A DNA stretch of 64,000 nt. Source: Diphasiastrum complanatum (taxonomy: Eukaryota; Streptophyta; Lycopodiopsida; Lycopodiales; Lycopodiaceae). Of the stretch, positions 1-11,449 are shown one piece after another. Under the pieces are notes generated by a model. The model saw nothing but the letters and a program-made list of their open reading frames with translations. It did no database searches and was not told the DNA's origin. Each line of letters begins with the position of its first letter. Within the stretch, counting starts at the first letter, position 1. The translations under genes and the position numbers were made by a program. The stretch spans positions 16,191,353 to 16,255,352 of the forward strand of contig CM055105.1 in NCBI GenBank assembly GCA_029204225.1, in the 5' to 3' direction.

Positions 1-1309
1 CAAGGTGGACGACCAGTTGCGTTCGAGAGTAAAAAACTCGAGCCAGCTCAGACTAGGTACAGTGCCTATGAAAAGGAACTCTTTTCTATAGTCCATGCCC
101 TTAAGACTGGCAGACATTATTTGTATGTTGCCAACTTTGAGGTCTTGACAGACCATGAAAGTCTCAGATAACTTTGCAATCAACCTAAGCTTAGAGGTCG
201 GAAAGCTCGTTGGGCAGAGTTGATGCAAGAGTTTGATGAGTTTGATATGTCTATCAGATATAGATGGGGGAAATTCAATACAGTAGCAGATGCCCTTAGC
301 AGAATGCCTATGATAAATGAGCTAAGTTTTACTCAGATTCGTAATGAGTTACTCAAGTCCTTGAGAGGGAAGTGCCAGCATGATGCATTCTTCTCTACTA
401 TCTGGAACTCAGTCCAGAGCAAACAGTTACAGAATCCAAAACCAGTTCCCGAGGCTGGTGCCAGTTCATCCAAGAATACGGCAGCTTCCGTTGAGGATGA
501 TGATGAGTCCGAGTATACGTCAGATGACGTTGAGGATTCTGAGCCTGTATTACCCAAGCAAACCCCAGTGGTTGAGGGTCAGTTGACTCAAGGATTCAAA
601 TGGAAACAGTATTCCATTCAGGATGAGTACTTGCTCTATAGAGATAGAGTATGTGTCCCCAATTCAGAGGATTATAGGCAGCAGGTCCTATATGAATGTC
701 ATGACAATCCTAGTGCGGGACACCCAGGCATACAGAGAAGACCTATGAGCTTCTTCGTAGGCAATTTTTCTGGCCCAGTATCCAACAGTATGTAACCAGT
801 TGCCAGAATGTCAAGTAAATAAGCGTTTAAAGGCAGGAGGGTTGTTGCAGCCCTTAGAAATACCAGCTGGTAAATGGGAGAGTATCTCCATGGATTTTAT
901 AGTGGGCCTGCCTAAAACCCAAAAGGGTAATGACGCTATATGGGTCACAGTTGACCGTCTGACCAAAATGGCTCATTTTATTCCGACTAAAACAACCGTT
1001 AGAGCTCCAGAGTTAGCGAGGTTGTTTGTAGACAGGCTATTTAAATTGTACGATCTACCTTCCAGCATAGTCAGCGACCGGGACAGTAAGTTTAATGGAA
1101 ATTTTTGGAGGGCAGTCTTCCATCATCTCCATACTAAACTTAATATGAGTACCACCGACCATCCACAGACGGACGGTCAAACAGAGAGGGTAAATCAGGT
1201 GCTGGAGGATATGCTTCGTGCATACGTCAACAAGAAGCAGACTACTTGGGAGGAGTATCTCTCGATATTAGAGTTTGCTTACAACAGTACCAAACATTCA
1301 GCTTTCTAA
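1..1309 (+). pseudogene. Ty3/gypsy pol remnant (RNase H end, zinc-binding domain, integrase)
   Basis: Seen: frame 1 opens inside the RT/RNase H region with the YSAYEKEL and FEVLTDHESLR motifs, and a TAA at 169-171 interrupts it. It continues to VADALSRMP near 285-309 and then an acidic, Ser/Glu-rich linker. A partial zinc-binding segment (HDNPSAGHPG, near 700-735) follows. Two frame changes, near 741 and near 800, separate this from the integrase core (about 800-1305). That core keeps the three acidic residues expected of a retroviral-type integrase: Asp in SMDFIVGLP, Asp in VSDRDSKF and Glu in DGQTERVNQ. The reading stops abruptly after NSTKHSAF near 1305, so the integrase C-terminus is missing. 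Known: these motifs are typical of plant chromovirus-like Ty3/gypsy elements. Inference: a dead element, truncated on the right and running off the window on the left. No LTR can be assigned to it with confidence. Confidence 0.93.
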
Positions 1310-1640
1310 TTGATCTAAAATCAATTTCATATCATTAAGAACATCAATTATGTTCTCAAGAGAGACACCATACTCAACTAGTATTGCGTTACTCCAACTT
1401 TGAAATGCAAAAGTCTCACTAAAGCAAATGGATTCACCAAATGACATAAGAGAAGCAAACATGAGATGTATACCACTTGAAATGTGCTCCTCTTTCCCTT
1501 GAAATGTGAGCCATATGAGCTCAACCATGTCTCTTGATATTCTTCTTGGAATCATAACTTGATAATTAGACAATCATATTCTTCTTTAAATTTAGACAAT
1601 AAAGAAATAGAAACTTCAGGAATAAACTGAAAGTCACATA
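1298..1640 (-). other. Unrecognised coding-like remnant
   Basis: A 91-codon reading frame on the minus strand (1573 to 1298) begins exactly where the gypsy integrase breaks off. The sequence upstream of it on the same strand (about 1640 to 1560) also reads as protein-like, in another frame (PEVSISLLSKFKEEYD). Together they look like a frameshifted exon, with residues such as VELIWLTFQGKEEH and SLENIIDVLNDMK. I do not recognise the family. It could be a piece of a host gene or of another transposon into which the gypsy sequence was joined. Confidence 0.3.
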
Positions 1641-2340
1641 AGAATACCTGATGGTTGTCATCTCCGATTAGCTGACAGAGCTATGAACTGCAGACCATAG
1701 GACTGTTGGGAACATCATGATCCCCATGCAACTGGATCTCTCGGGCTTTATGCTGTACGATCCAGGTGCATTATCCGAAAGTCTATTTCATTTTGGTACC
1801 CCTGAATACCAAGATTTAAGTTACTTACCATAGTTTCCCAGATTTTCTTATCTTCACCTTTTACTCCCTGTCCCGGTTGTTTATTGTTTTTACTTATAGA
1901 TGTACTTCTTGTAAATACAAATGGCTAAGTCACCGCCTGTGGTGACCTTTGTAACAGAAATGTAAATAAAGTTATTAATGATGTTTCTGAGCCTTAGAGT
2001 CGCATGTTGCTTGGGTATAGGGTACTGGGTCATTAATTCGAAGTGGCTGGACTGACCTCCTAAAAAGTAGGAGAGTTGACTAGTCAACGTGACACATGTC
2101 ATATGCTCACTGGGACACTTGGTCCAGTGAATGAGTGACACATGTGAAGGTTGACCGGTCAAACATGACACGTGTCACATGCCCCCTGGGACATTTGGTC
2201 CACAATGGATGAGTGACACATGTCAGCCTACTCACTTGCCTATGTGTCAGGGTATTGCCAAGTGGCAAGTGTCGACTGTGCATGGAGTTGGCCATGTGTC
2301 GAGATTTAGCAAGGGTCAGGGTTAAGGGGTGCTTGAGGAT
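1641..2340. other. Non-coding, LTR-like stretch
   Basis: No gene seen. The sequence has a polyadenylation-type AATAAA (about 1965-1970) inside a T/A-rich tract and then the duplicated 75-bp unit listed separately. The composition resembles a retrotransposon LTR or terminal region, but no matching second copy was found in the window. Confidence 0.35.
2076..2226. repeat. Two degenerate 75-bp tandem units with palindromes
   Basis: Unit 1 starts at 2076 and unit 2 at 2151. Each begins with a perfect 12-bp palindrome (TTGACTAGTCAA at 2076; TTGACCGGTCAA at 2151), then a TGACAC(A/G)TGTCA core, a GGGACA(C/T)TTGGTCCA segment and ATGAGTGACACATGT. In unit 2 the core TGACACGTGTCA is a perfect palindrome with a G-box (CACGTG) at its centre. 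Confidence 0.75.
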
Positions 2341-3615
2341 TTTGGATAAGTGAGCCTAAAGAGAGGCATTCCTCCTGATAATCTATGCAGCAAAGGCTGG
2401 GAGGAAACAGTGTTCATGATCTTCATGACACACTTTTATCTCAGAAGCTGCCGAGTCACCGAGGAAACTTACAGTCTGAACAAGATGAACTTGTTTCTTA
2501 TCGTTTTTGTCTTTTTTAGTGAAAGGTCCCATTGGGACACTGTCTGACTGTGTGTCCCTTGCCCATACACACAAAGCACAAACGTTCTTGTTTGGCTTTC
2601 TCAAAATCTTCTGGTTTTAAGGGCCGTATGAGTGAAGGGCGTTTCTGAGGAGCTTCACCTTTAAATTTATCTTCTTTCTTTCTTTTTAAAAATTTCTTTT
2701 TAAATTGAAAGTCTTTTTGAGGAGGCTGCTCAGAAAGGGGCTGCTGTCTCGCCCTCTTCCTACCCACTGAATCATCATAGATTTGAGCATATCTGAGAGC
2801 TTGCTCAAGGGTAGTAGGCGAGTTTCTCTGGACCTCTACTTTATATTCATCTTTGAGGCCTTGGACAAATCCTCTGATTTTCTGATTATCATCCATATTT
2901 TTAATTTTTAAAATTGCTTCTCGATACTGCGAGATATATTGGATTAGGGACTTGTCCATTACTGTTCTTTCCCAGGCTCCCCAGGCTCTATCAAGTTCAT
3001 TTTCTGGTAGGATTCTCTTAGGAAGGCTTCTTCAAAAGCCTTCCATGACCAGGGAGTCTGCCCAGTCTCCTGGAGATTTAACCACCACTTATAGGCCATG
3101 GGCGCTAAGGAAAGACTGGCCTCAATTGCTTGCAAATGGTTAGGGGTCTGTTTAAGAGCATGAATGTTCTTCCATTTGCTGAGGAAGGTTTGTAGAATAT
3201 TTGCATTTCTATCCTTCTCTTCCCCAATAGAAGTAGGAGGCTTTAAATCCTTAAAGACACTGGGATGAGACCGCAGAGTCTCACCCGAAACTGATGGAAG
3301 TGGAGAAGGGGACAACTGAGAAGTGGAGGGAAGGATTCCTTTCGCGGAACTCAAAATCAAGCCTTTGAGTTCAGCGAACGAGTCATCCACACTGGACTTG
3401 AAATTGGCTAATGCCAACTTCAGTTCATCCACTTCTGTTACCAAGTTGAGAAACTACTCCTTGGTAACCAATTCGTCGAGTTCTTCGACGAACTGTTCCT
3501 GTTCTTCCATTTCCATAGGTTCTTTCCGTTTACTGTAAGCCAAGGCTTCTGATTCAAGTTCGTCGATGCCTCTCTCCGGGGGTTGATTAGGTCCCTAAGG
3601 AGTGGTCATTTTCAT
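2340..3615 (-). pseudogene. Ty3/gypsy gag remnant with zinc knuckle
   Basis: Reading down from an ATG at 3615 or 3609, the frame encodes an acidic N-terminus (MEMEEQEQFVEELDEL), a Ser/Pro-rich linker, a retrotransposon gag core (FEEAFLRESY region near 3000-3030) and a CCHC knuckle, CFVCMGKGHTVRQC, near 2530-2572. The frame is broken by two TAG codons in the N-terminal part and by a frame change near 2960-2990. A further shift near 2520 continues into about 45 more residues before the match ends. Both TAG codons could come from C-to-T change at CAG, which is common in methylated plant repeats (inference). No protease or RT follows, so the element is truncated at its 3' side. Confidence 0.85.
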
Positions 3616-4500
3616 AACTGAAAGAGAGGTACCTCAACTTCTGAAAAAAAAAGTCAGAAAGACTAATTTACAACTGTACAAGGGAAAGGAAAGATGACTT
3701 AGCTGTTTCTGAGGACTGTACTTCCAAAGAAAATACGAAGAGGAACCCTCTCAGCTCTTTTACCCAAATTTTCAGACCTGCTGTCCCGGAAAATCCAAGT
3801 TTGAAGCTCCAAAATGGTACCAAATTTCCGGTTGCTTGAATAAAATAGCTCGCTGGCTTGCTAGTAGACCTGTGACTCTGAGAAATTTGAATAGAAGGGG
3901 GAAAAAGTGCAAAAAGATCTGAAATCTTTGCTATCCCCCCTCGCTGATCTGACAGCACCCCAATTTGTCCTCAAAATTCCAGATTTGAAGTCCAAAGGCA
4001 CTTCTCAATTCTAAAATTCCGAAAACCCCCTGCTCGCTGATGGCAGAAGTACTATTGCTCCAAATCTTCCAAATTAGGGCCCCAAGCTTTGTCAAAAATC
4101 TGGAAATTCAGAAGTACTGGCAGCGCTGACCCTGCTCTTCTCTTATGGCTTCAAAATCGCTGAAAACTACTGAAGTTTCACTTGGAAACCAGAGGTAAGT
4201 CTCTGAATTTACAACGATGGAGGTGCTTACTATTTCCTACTCTAATTCCACTGGGAAATCTGTTCAAAACTCTCTGAAATCAATGGTAAACAGCTTCCTT
4301 TCCAGCGAGTTATCTCTACAAGGAATCTGACTCACTACTACTATAAATTCTCAGTGAAATTCAAAGGTTTGAAGGCTGCACCTACAACGATTCTACTCCT
4401 CTATTCCTCTCTGAGAATCTGAGAGATTTTTCCTATCCTCTGATAACTTTCTCTACTGCTGCTACTAAGCTCCCAAAGATGGAGATGGCTCTGATACCAA
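3616..4500 (-). other. Retrotransposon 5' leader between primer site and gag
   Basis: About 0.9 kb without a gene, lying between the tRNA primer-binding site (4487-4499) and the gag start at 3615/3609 on the minus strand. It is rich in short CTGAAA/TTCAGA motifs and C-rich patches. Its position makes it the untranslated leader of the gag remnant. Confidence 0.6.
4487..4499 (-). other. Primer-binding site (initiator Met-tRNA type)
   Basis: Minus-strand TGGTATCAGAGCC, the common plant retrotransposon primer site complementary to the 3' end of initiator tRNA-Met. The LTR end CA lies one base away, at plus 4501-4502 read as TG. Confidence 0.85.
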
Positions 4501-5000
4501 TGTAATAGATCCTAACACCACAGTAGGGCAAACACTAACTGATCCACCCAACCTTGCCTACTCCCTGATATAGAGTAAGCCCCTCCTAGCCCAGTGTGAG
4601 GACTGGTAGCATGCAACTGCCAAGTGTCGGTCACGTGGCACTGACGTGGCCAACTGCAAGTCGGGACCCAACTGGGGGCCCTGTCCTGTTGATAGGGTCC
4701 CTAGACTGTGTTAGGCCCGCCATGGCTATGGACCGTGCTGGGGCACACTACTCACACAGTCTTGCCCTATTGGTCGTGTACGCGCTGGACACGACCCTGA
4801 CTGTGGTATCTGAATTATCTGTGTTCTCTAGGGTTCGGCACTGGTCACGAGCTCGTAACAAGGATCCAACCCGTTGGGTCCCAAACCCAACATGGAACTG
4901 AACGTTGATTGGGCCTGATGACTTAACCAGTGACTCGTGGACCTGCATGGTTGGCACGTGTCGTGATCAAGGATGTGTGCTTGGCTTGGAGACTCCTACC
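4501..5000 (-). mobile_element. Candidate 5' LTR of the gag element (far end uncertain)
   Basis: The sequence beginning TGTAATAGATCC at 4501 abuts the primer site, so one LTR edge is clear. The other edge is not: the sequence runs on through GC-rich DNA to roughly 4.9-5.1 kb with no second copy to compare. A plus-strand TATACAA near 5010 may belong to the neighbouring copia promoter. Confidence 0.5.
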
Positions 5001-5555
5001 TTGGAGGTATACAAGGAGAGGAGGTCTCACTTTACCATTCATTCTATCTACCTAGGAGGTGGATGGTAAGCGCTTGCGCATAGCCAAGGTGGGAGATGGC
5101 TGAATTGCAGGGCACCTTCACCTATTTGAGAGCTAGCAGTAGGGCGCCCATGCTCAAACCAATTGCATGTGATCTTGACTCAATTACATGCTGAAAATTT
5201 CAGATTTACTTTTTAAATGAAGATACATGTGTTTTGGACACATTTCTTGCTGAAATTTCCCTGTTGGTGAGCTTGGAGTAGGGCGCTACCATCAGCTCTA
5301 TATGCACGTAGTGTGCACTCTTTTCAGCCACAAATTTCTGGTTTTGGTTTTGGCTTCATTCAAAGTCTACCTATTTGTGAGCATTCTGTTTTTTGTGCAG
5401 AAATCAGCCACCTATTTCATTACTTGTTGAGCAAATTGCATGTGGAGTATTGCAATCTATTGTGCTCATAATTTCAGTTTTGAGGTTGCTGCCCTTTGAG
5501 TAGATTTTGTCTTGGAAAGTCTATTTCCTATCTACTACAAGCTGATTTTTCTGTT
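5001..5555 (+). other. Upstream region of the copia element
   Basis: No gene. It contains a plus-strand GGTATACAAGGAGAGGAGG segment near 5005-5025 that could be a TATA-type promoter, followed by T-rich sequence up to the copia gag ATG. It is likely LTR and leader of the copia element, but no matching 3' LTR was found. Confidence 0.35.
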
Positions 5556-6071
5556 ATGGCTAAAGAATCGGAGTCTATTGGTTCTTTATTTAATGAAGAT
5601 AGGCTGGATGGCACAAACTATTCCTTGTGGTGCTACATGATAAAGAACCTTCTAATTGCTAAAGGTTTGTGGGAAGTAGTTAATGGTGACGAAGAGAGGC
5701 CGCCTACCTTGGCACCTACTACACCATCTAGAACGACTACTTCTTCATCTACGGAGGTGTCTTCCGATGAGCAAAAGAAGTGGAATCGACAAGATGCACA
5801 AGCACATTCCGTCATTGCATTATCAGTGAAGAGATCTATCCTTCCAAATATTAGATCATGCAAGACTTCCAAAAGTGCTTGGGAGACTCTTGCAAAGATA
5901 TTTCAAGTAAAGAATGCGGCAAAAGTGGTATATCTTCGAAATCAACTTTTTATCTTGAAGATGCAAGAAGGTGATTTGCTTACAAACCACTTGACGAAGA
6001 TCAAGGATCTTCGAGAGGAGCTTCTTAGTATTGATGAAGTGATTGAGAACTCACAATTTGTATCTAAGATA
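5556..6071 (+). pseudogene. Ty1/copia gag, N-terminal part, interrupted
   Basis: From ATG 5556 the frame gives a copia gag-like (UBN2/DUF4219-type) polypeptide: LDGTNYSLWCYMIKNLL near the start, a Thr/Ser-rich insert, then SVIALSVKRSILPNIRSC, AWETLAKIFQ and LREELLSIDEVIENSQFVSKI. The match is cut at 6071, where the LTR of the inserted gypsy element begins, and resumes in the same sense near 11,914. An upstream in-frame ATG at 5496 exists, but the family normally starts close to the MAKESESI segment. Confidence 0.88.
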
Positions 6072-6322
6072 TGATCAAAATCTCAGGTGTTGAATCAATG
6101 AAGCATAAAAGACAGCAATAGACTAAAGCCCTACAAGCAATAGACAAGACAATAGGTTCTCCCACGAAGAGCCCAAGCAATACCAATCAATAATCTGAAA
6201 AATGAGTGTACAAATGCCCCTATAAATACCCTACCAATGAACCCTAAAATAGGAATTCAAAAGTAAAGGGAGACAAAATGTGGAGGGAAAATAGTGCGCT
6301 CTCCTACGGGCCCCCACTCCCA
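6072..6322 (-). repeat. 3' LTR of the nested gypsy element (U3 probably deleted)
   Basis: Starts TGATCAAAATC and ends CCCCCACTCCCA in plus orientation. It is about 98% identical to 11,450-11,699. Pol coding sequence begins almost directly beyond its inner edge, with no clear polypurine tract. Confidence 0.88.
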
Positions 6323-6339
6323 CTGGACCAAAACTGAAC

Positions 6340-8996
6340 CTACCGATGGCGACGACTATGCAATAAGCGCACCTGTAAAATAGCAGCTGGCAGGAATGGA
6401 AAAAGCTCTGGATCTGTAGGAAATGAGGAATCTCGAGGAGCATCATCCTCAATAGCAGCACGTAATAAACTGACATGAAAGATATCACAAGCGCGAGTAG
6501 CAGCAGGTAACTCTGAGGCGCTCAAGAATCTGGAAAGGCCCATAATAGCGCGGCGCAAGCTTCTCAATAGAAGCAAGACCCTGTACAAAACGATGGTGAG
6601 CAAAGCGTAATCGGAGAAAAACAGTATCTCCCTCTGCAAACTCAACATGGCGCCGATGAAGATCAACAATGGTCCTGTACTGCTGCTGAATATGCTGTAA
6701 ATGAGTAGCAGCTCTAGTAATAATCTCCCGAGCACTCGAAAGATAAGATGAAATAGTAACAGGTGCATCATCTGGAGGAGCAGGTATACCGGGTAGAATT
6801 GGTGAGTATCCATGAGCAAGCAGGAAAGGAGAAACACCTGTGCTGGAACTAAGAGAACTATTATAACTATACTCACTCAAACATAAATGCTGATCCCAAT
6901 CACGACCAGAAGGAGAAACATAATGTCGTAAATAATCCTCCAATACCCGGTTAATAACCTCAGACTGACCATCCGCAGAAGAATGATAAGCAATGCCCAT
7001 AAGTATCCTAACATCCAAGATACGCATAAGCTCTGTCCAAAAACCTGATGTAAACTTGATATCCTGATCAGTAAGTATAGATCGTGGGAGACCATTTAAG
7101 CGGAAAATCTCATAAATACATATACGACCACTGCTCTGCTGTAATAGTATGTCTGACTGGTATGAAATGAGCTTGTTTAGAAAACCTATCAACTACCACC
7201 AAACAAGAGTCATGACCACGCTGAGTACGGGGAAGACCTAAAATGAAGTCCATAGATATATCAGTCCATTGGTGGGAAGGAATAGGCCAACTTTGAAGGA
7301 AACCGCCAGGTTTTTCACGGGAATACTTGTTACGAAGGCAGAAATCACAAGTATGAATAAGGTGGGAAAGCTCACGCTTCATGGAAGGCCAATGAAAATG
7401 TTCTTTCAAACGGAACAAGGACTTCTGAAAACCAAAATGGCCACCAACAGGAGAGGAATGGGCATCAAGAAGGAGCTGTGGACGTATGTCGAGAGTGCTG
7501 GGAATACATAACGAACCATAGTTAAACAAACGATGATTAACAATGGAATAAACCTGGTGAGGGTGAGAGGAAGGACGAGAGGCAAACGACATAACATCAC
7601 GAAAGTCTGGACATGTGGCATAAGCCTGAGGAAGATCATCATACCAAGAGTGGGGAGACGTAACAAGACTGCAAGTAAGAGCAGGTAAACGAGACAAAGC
7701 ATCAGCAACAACGTTACTTTTACCAGACTTATAATGAATATCAAAATGAAAGGACTGTAAAAACTGAAGCCAACGGTACTGACGATCACTAAGATCCTTT
7801 TGTGTATACAAATAACGAAGTGACTGGTGATCAGTAAAAACATCAAACGGAACACGATACAGATAATGACGCCACTTCTTTAAAGCAAAAATAATAGCAA
7901 GCAACTCTTTTTCATGAGTGGAATAGCGCTGCTCGTACGAACGAAGACGACGGGATTCATATGCAATAACACACTGACGTTGACGTAACAAAGCACCTAA
8001 TCCTGTGGAACTAGCAGCAGTCTCAACAACAAAACAATGGGAAAATTCTGGAAGACATAAAACAGGGGCAATGGTAAGCTTAACCTTCAAAGTATCAAAA
8101 GCTGACTGACATGCGGGAGTCCAAGCAAACGAAGTTTCCTTTTTCAACAGAGCATGCAAAGGAGATGCAAGGGCAATAAACATACGAACATCATGAACAT
8201 CAGCAGGCACATGCCATGAAAGATTAGAACGGACCTTACGAGGGTCGAGACAAATAGTACCATTAGTAACAAAGAAGCCCAAAAACTCGATTTGTACAAC
8301 AACAAAAGAACGTTTAGAACGTTTAGCATACAGATGATGAGTAACTAACAAAACAAAAACAGAACGAACGTGCTGAACATGAAGAGAGAGAGTGGTGCTA
8401 TAAATGAGGATATCGTCAAAATAAACAATGACACACTTTCCAAGCAGAGGACGAAAGATGTTATTCATGACATTCTGAAAAGTGGGCGGGCCATTGGTAA
8501 CACCAAAAGGAAGGACACGAAACTCGTACAGACCAAAGTGGGTACGGAAAGCTGTCTTGTGCTCATCAGGAGGATGCATACGAATCTGGTGATAACCGGA
8601 ACGGAGGTCAAGTTTAGAAAAGATCTTGGCTTGGCCTAACTGGTCAAACAGGTCATCCATATGAGGGATAGGGTATTGATTACGGATAGTAAGTTTATTT
8701 AAAGCACGATAATCTATACGTAGACGTTTAGTACCATCCTTCTTATCAACAAATAAAACAGGAGCACCAAAAGGACTGTGGCTAGGAACAATAAGGCCTT
8801 GACGTAATAAATCAGACACCTGATGCTGGACTTCCTCGCGCTCAACAATAGACATACGAAAAGGAGGACGAGAAGGAGGTGATGCAGAGAAAACAAGGTC
8901 TATATGGTGGTTGACATCTCGTAAAGGTGGTAACTGAGTCGGCTCTCTAAAAACATCCTCAAATTCACGCAACAGTTCAGAAAATACCTGTGGCAA
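6340..8996 (-). pseudogene. Gypsy pol: RT, RNase H, integrase (frameshifted)
   Basis: The main frame (8996 to 7110) has an RT with the FSKLDLRSGYHQI and VIVYFDDILIYS motifs; the YFDD catalytic pair is intact. After the RT, about a dozen residues normally found before the ASPLHALLKK motif are missing near 8180. RNase H begins VETAASSTG: the first catalytic Asp expected before ALA-SER-SER is replaced by Ala. The connection ends VADALSRLP. An HHCC zinc domain with CDFC and the first integrase Asp (ISMDFILGLP) follow. A frame change near 7110-7150 leads to a second frame (7192 to 6485) with the second Asp (ILTDQDIKF) and Glu (DGQSEVINRV). A further shift near 6490-6520 carries the C-terminal tail to 6340. 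No chromodomain was seen. The polyprotein cannot be made as one product. Confidence 0.92.
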
Positions 8997-10817
8997 AGGT
9001 GGTGCATCCGCAATAGGCTGAACTGGCTGAACAGAAGAATAGCCGCACAGTGGGCCTTCGAGAGGCTCCGTATGAACTGCTTCCTGGAAATAAGCTGATA
9101 GTCCTGCCGAGAATCAATACCGGAAAATATATGCTGAGTACCATCATGAGAGAATGTCAATGTCTGCTGCTGGAGGTCTACTGTAACCGCACCAAGGGAT
9201 GCAAACCAATCAGCACCGAGGATAAGATCGTACCGTGTAAGTGGAATAATATGAAAATCTGCCTGACCAAGGAAGTCTCCAATCCGATGTGAAAGCTGCT
9301 AATACATCTGCGTGCTAGGAAAAGAATGTGCGCTGGCAACCTCAACATGCAGGGGATGAGGCTTAGTGACTGGCATAGCACGAATGTGTGTAGTAATATG
9401 ACTGCTGAGAAACGAGTGAGTGCTACCCGTGTCAACAAGGGCAATAAACTCACGACCAATGATATGTACGCAAAGACGGATATGGCGTGGACCCAGCTTA
9501 CCGGCCCAAGTAGCATAAGCAAGCTGAGCATGGCATACAGCTAGATCAGGGGGATCAGGAACAGGCTTAGTGGGTGTGGCAAACTGATCAACAGGTGGGT
9601 CATCATCAAGAATATGAAGGCATATGGCAGAATTAGGACTATCATCAGGTGTGTCAGCATCATGGAAATAGACAACAGTAGCAGTGGCAGGCTGTCGGCA
9701 ATCACGGGCGATATGATCAGGACTCTTATAGTTGAAACATAAGCGCTTCTCACGGATCTTAGACACCTCAGGCTGTGAGTAGCGATGAACAAAAACAGGA
9801 CGAGGAGAAAAAGGAGGACGTGGTGCAGAAGGAAGAGTGGACGAAGGTGAACTGACAGATGTGGGACTAGCAGAGGATGGAGAGGAAAAAATAGGACGTG
9901 TGAAAGGACGCGAAGGACGAGAAACAGAGGAAGAGATGGGAGAGTACTTGTGCTGCAGTGCGGTAGCAAGGGAGATGGCGTGAGAAAGAGTGAGTGGAAA
10001 AAAAGAAGAAACATCATACCTGAGTGGGCCTCGTAGACCAGCAACGTAGCGAGAGATGAGCTCCAATGTAGAAATATCTGGGAATAGATAGGAAAGCTCT
10101 GTAAACCGTGTCGTATAAGCAGCCAAGTCACTAGTGTGAGATAAACTGCGAAAGATGTCGCATTGTCGAATAAGCCACTGAGGATCAATCATCGCTAGGC
10201 GGAGTGCTGTCATAAACTCTGTCCAACTAGCAAGGCCAGGGTGTGAAGCCGTCTGGCGAAACATGCGCCACCAAGTAGCAGCACGGCCCTCCAAATGTAA
10301 AGCAGCCAAATGTATCCGCTGAATGTCGAAACATAAGGAAGTAGGTCTTAGGCTTAGAATACCAATTCTCGAGTTCATTCCCATCGGATGACCCAGAATA
10401 CACAGTAAGCTGAACTTTATCCTTAAAGTCTCGTGGCAAAGGACCAGAAGATGAAGGAGTCTCGGGTGGTGGAAATGTACGCTGTGGGGGAACAGGTGGA
10501 GATAGTGGAGAAACACTGGACTGTAATGATAGTGTAGCAATCTGGGCAGAAAGAGCAGTGAACGTCTCTCGTAACTCCTGGCGTAAATCAGTGCGTACAT
10601 GACTCATGGCTTCCCTAAGATGATCTTGGAATTCATGCCGTACTTCGTCAAGGTAAGTGGAAGACGGTATGCGAGGCTCAGAAGATGTAGGGGAAGGAAT
10701 GCAAGAAGTGAAGAGAGTGTAAGAAAAGCTTAATATCGGAGGGAGCGGACTTTTGTCGTCACCCCAAATACGCTTAAGGTACACAAACGACACTAAGAGC
10801 AAGAAAGGAAATGACAA
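8997..10817 (-). pseudogene. Gypsy gag and protease (frameshifted)
   Basis: The gag N-terminus (frame starting at 10,817) has a charged helical segment (LDEVRHEFQDHLREAMSHV) and a Pro/Ser linker up to NELENWYSKPKTYF. A frame change near 10,330 leads to the core (AALHLEGRAATWW, then WTEFMTALRLAM and YVAGLRGPLRYDV). The zinc knuckle reads CFNYKSPDHIARDC: the second Cys of the CCHC pattern is Tyr, a one-base change. The protease active site FIALVDTGSTHSF is present near 9420-9460. A stop at 9299-9301 and another frame change separate it from the remaining protease region (RYDLILGADWFASLG, near 9190-9240) that leads into pol. Confidence 0.9.
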
Positions 10818-11430
10818 ATGTCAAGAAAAGGTGTGGAAAGCAAGGAAAAACCAGCAAAGATACCTCTCGATAGAGCTCCAGGCGTGTGCGAAGAGCTGGC
10901 TGGAAAATGTGACCACAAGGAGAATGAAAGTGGACGCTGGACAGCCTCCAATCAATGCTGAAAATATGGCTAGAAATATGTGGAAAACGTGATGAAATAG
11001 GGCGATGGACAGCCTCCAATCAAAACTGAAATATGGCTGAAACTCTGCTGGAACAAGGCTGAAAAATGTGATGAAGTAGGGCGCTGGACAGCCTCCAATC
11101 AATGCTGAAAAGATGGCTGGGAATCCTTTCCCTGAATCAAATGGAGGACTCAAAAAAAAAAAAGAGGGAAAAGGATTTGGAACTTGGGCGCCCAAAATAA
11201 TCTGCCCAAAAAAAAAAAAAAAAAAATTCCGGCCGCCAAATTTAGCGGAAGCACCTCCGCTAACTATCTGCTAAAGCTCCGCCAAGGAAAATGCTCTGAT
11301 GGGAGTTGGTCCTCCTCCAAATTGTGCTGAATGTTGCTGAAGCAAAGAGCCCTCAGCAAAGAGAGAAAAATCAGCAAGGAAAATGGGCACCCAATCAGAA
11401 AATCAGATCTGAAATTCAACAATCAGGAAA
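10818..11430 (-). other. Leader of the nested gypsy element, with short tandem repeats
   Basis: There is no gene between the primer site and gag. From about 10,925 to 11,125 a block containing GGACAGCCTCCAATCAA(T/A)(G/A)CTGAAAA(A/G)ATGGCTG is repeated three times at about 85-bp spacing. Two A-rich runs lie at 11,151-11,165 and 11,207-11,226. Confidence 0.6.
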
Positions 11431-11444
11431 GTGCTCTGATACCA
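11431..11444 (-). other. Primer-binding site of the nested gypsy element
   Basis: Minus-strand TGGTATCAGAGCAC lies five bases inside the LTR edge (TG at 11,450). It matches the initiator-Met-tRNA primer type. Confidence 0.85.
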
Positions 11445-11449
11445 AGTTA

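Noticed and set aside
2350-2547. Plus-strand frame opposite the gag remnant
   Set aside because: Antisense shadow of the gag/protease junction.
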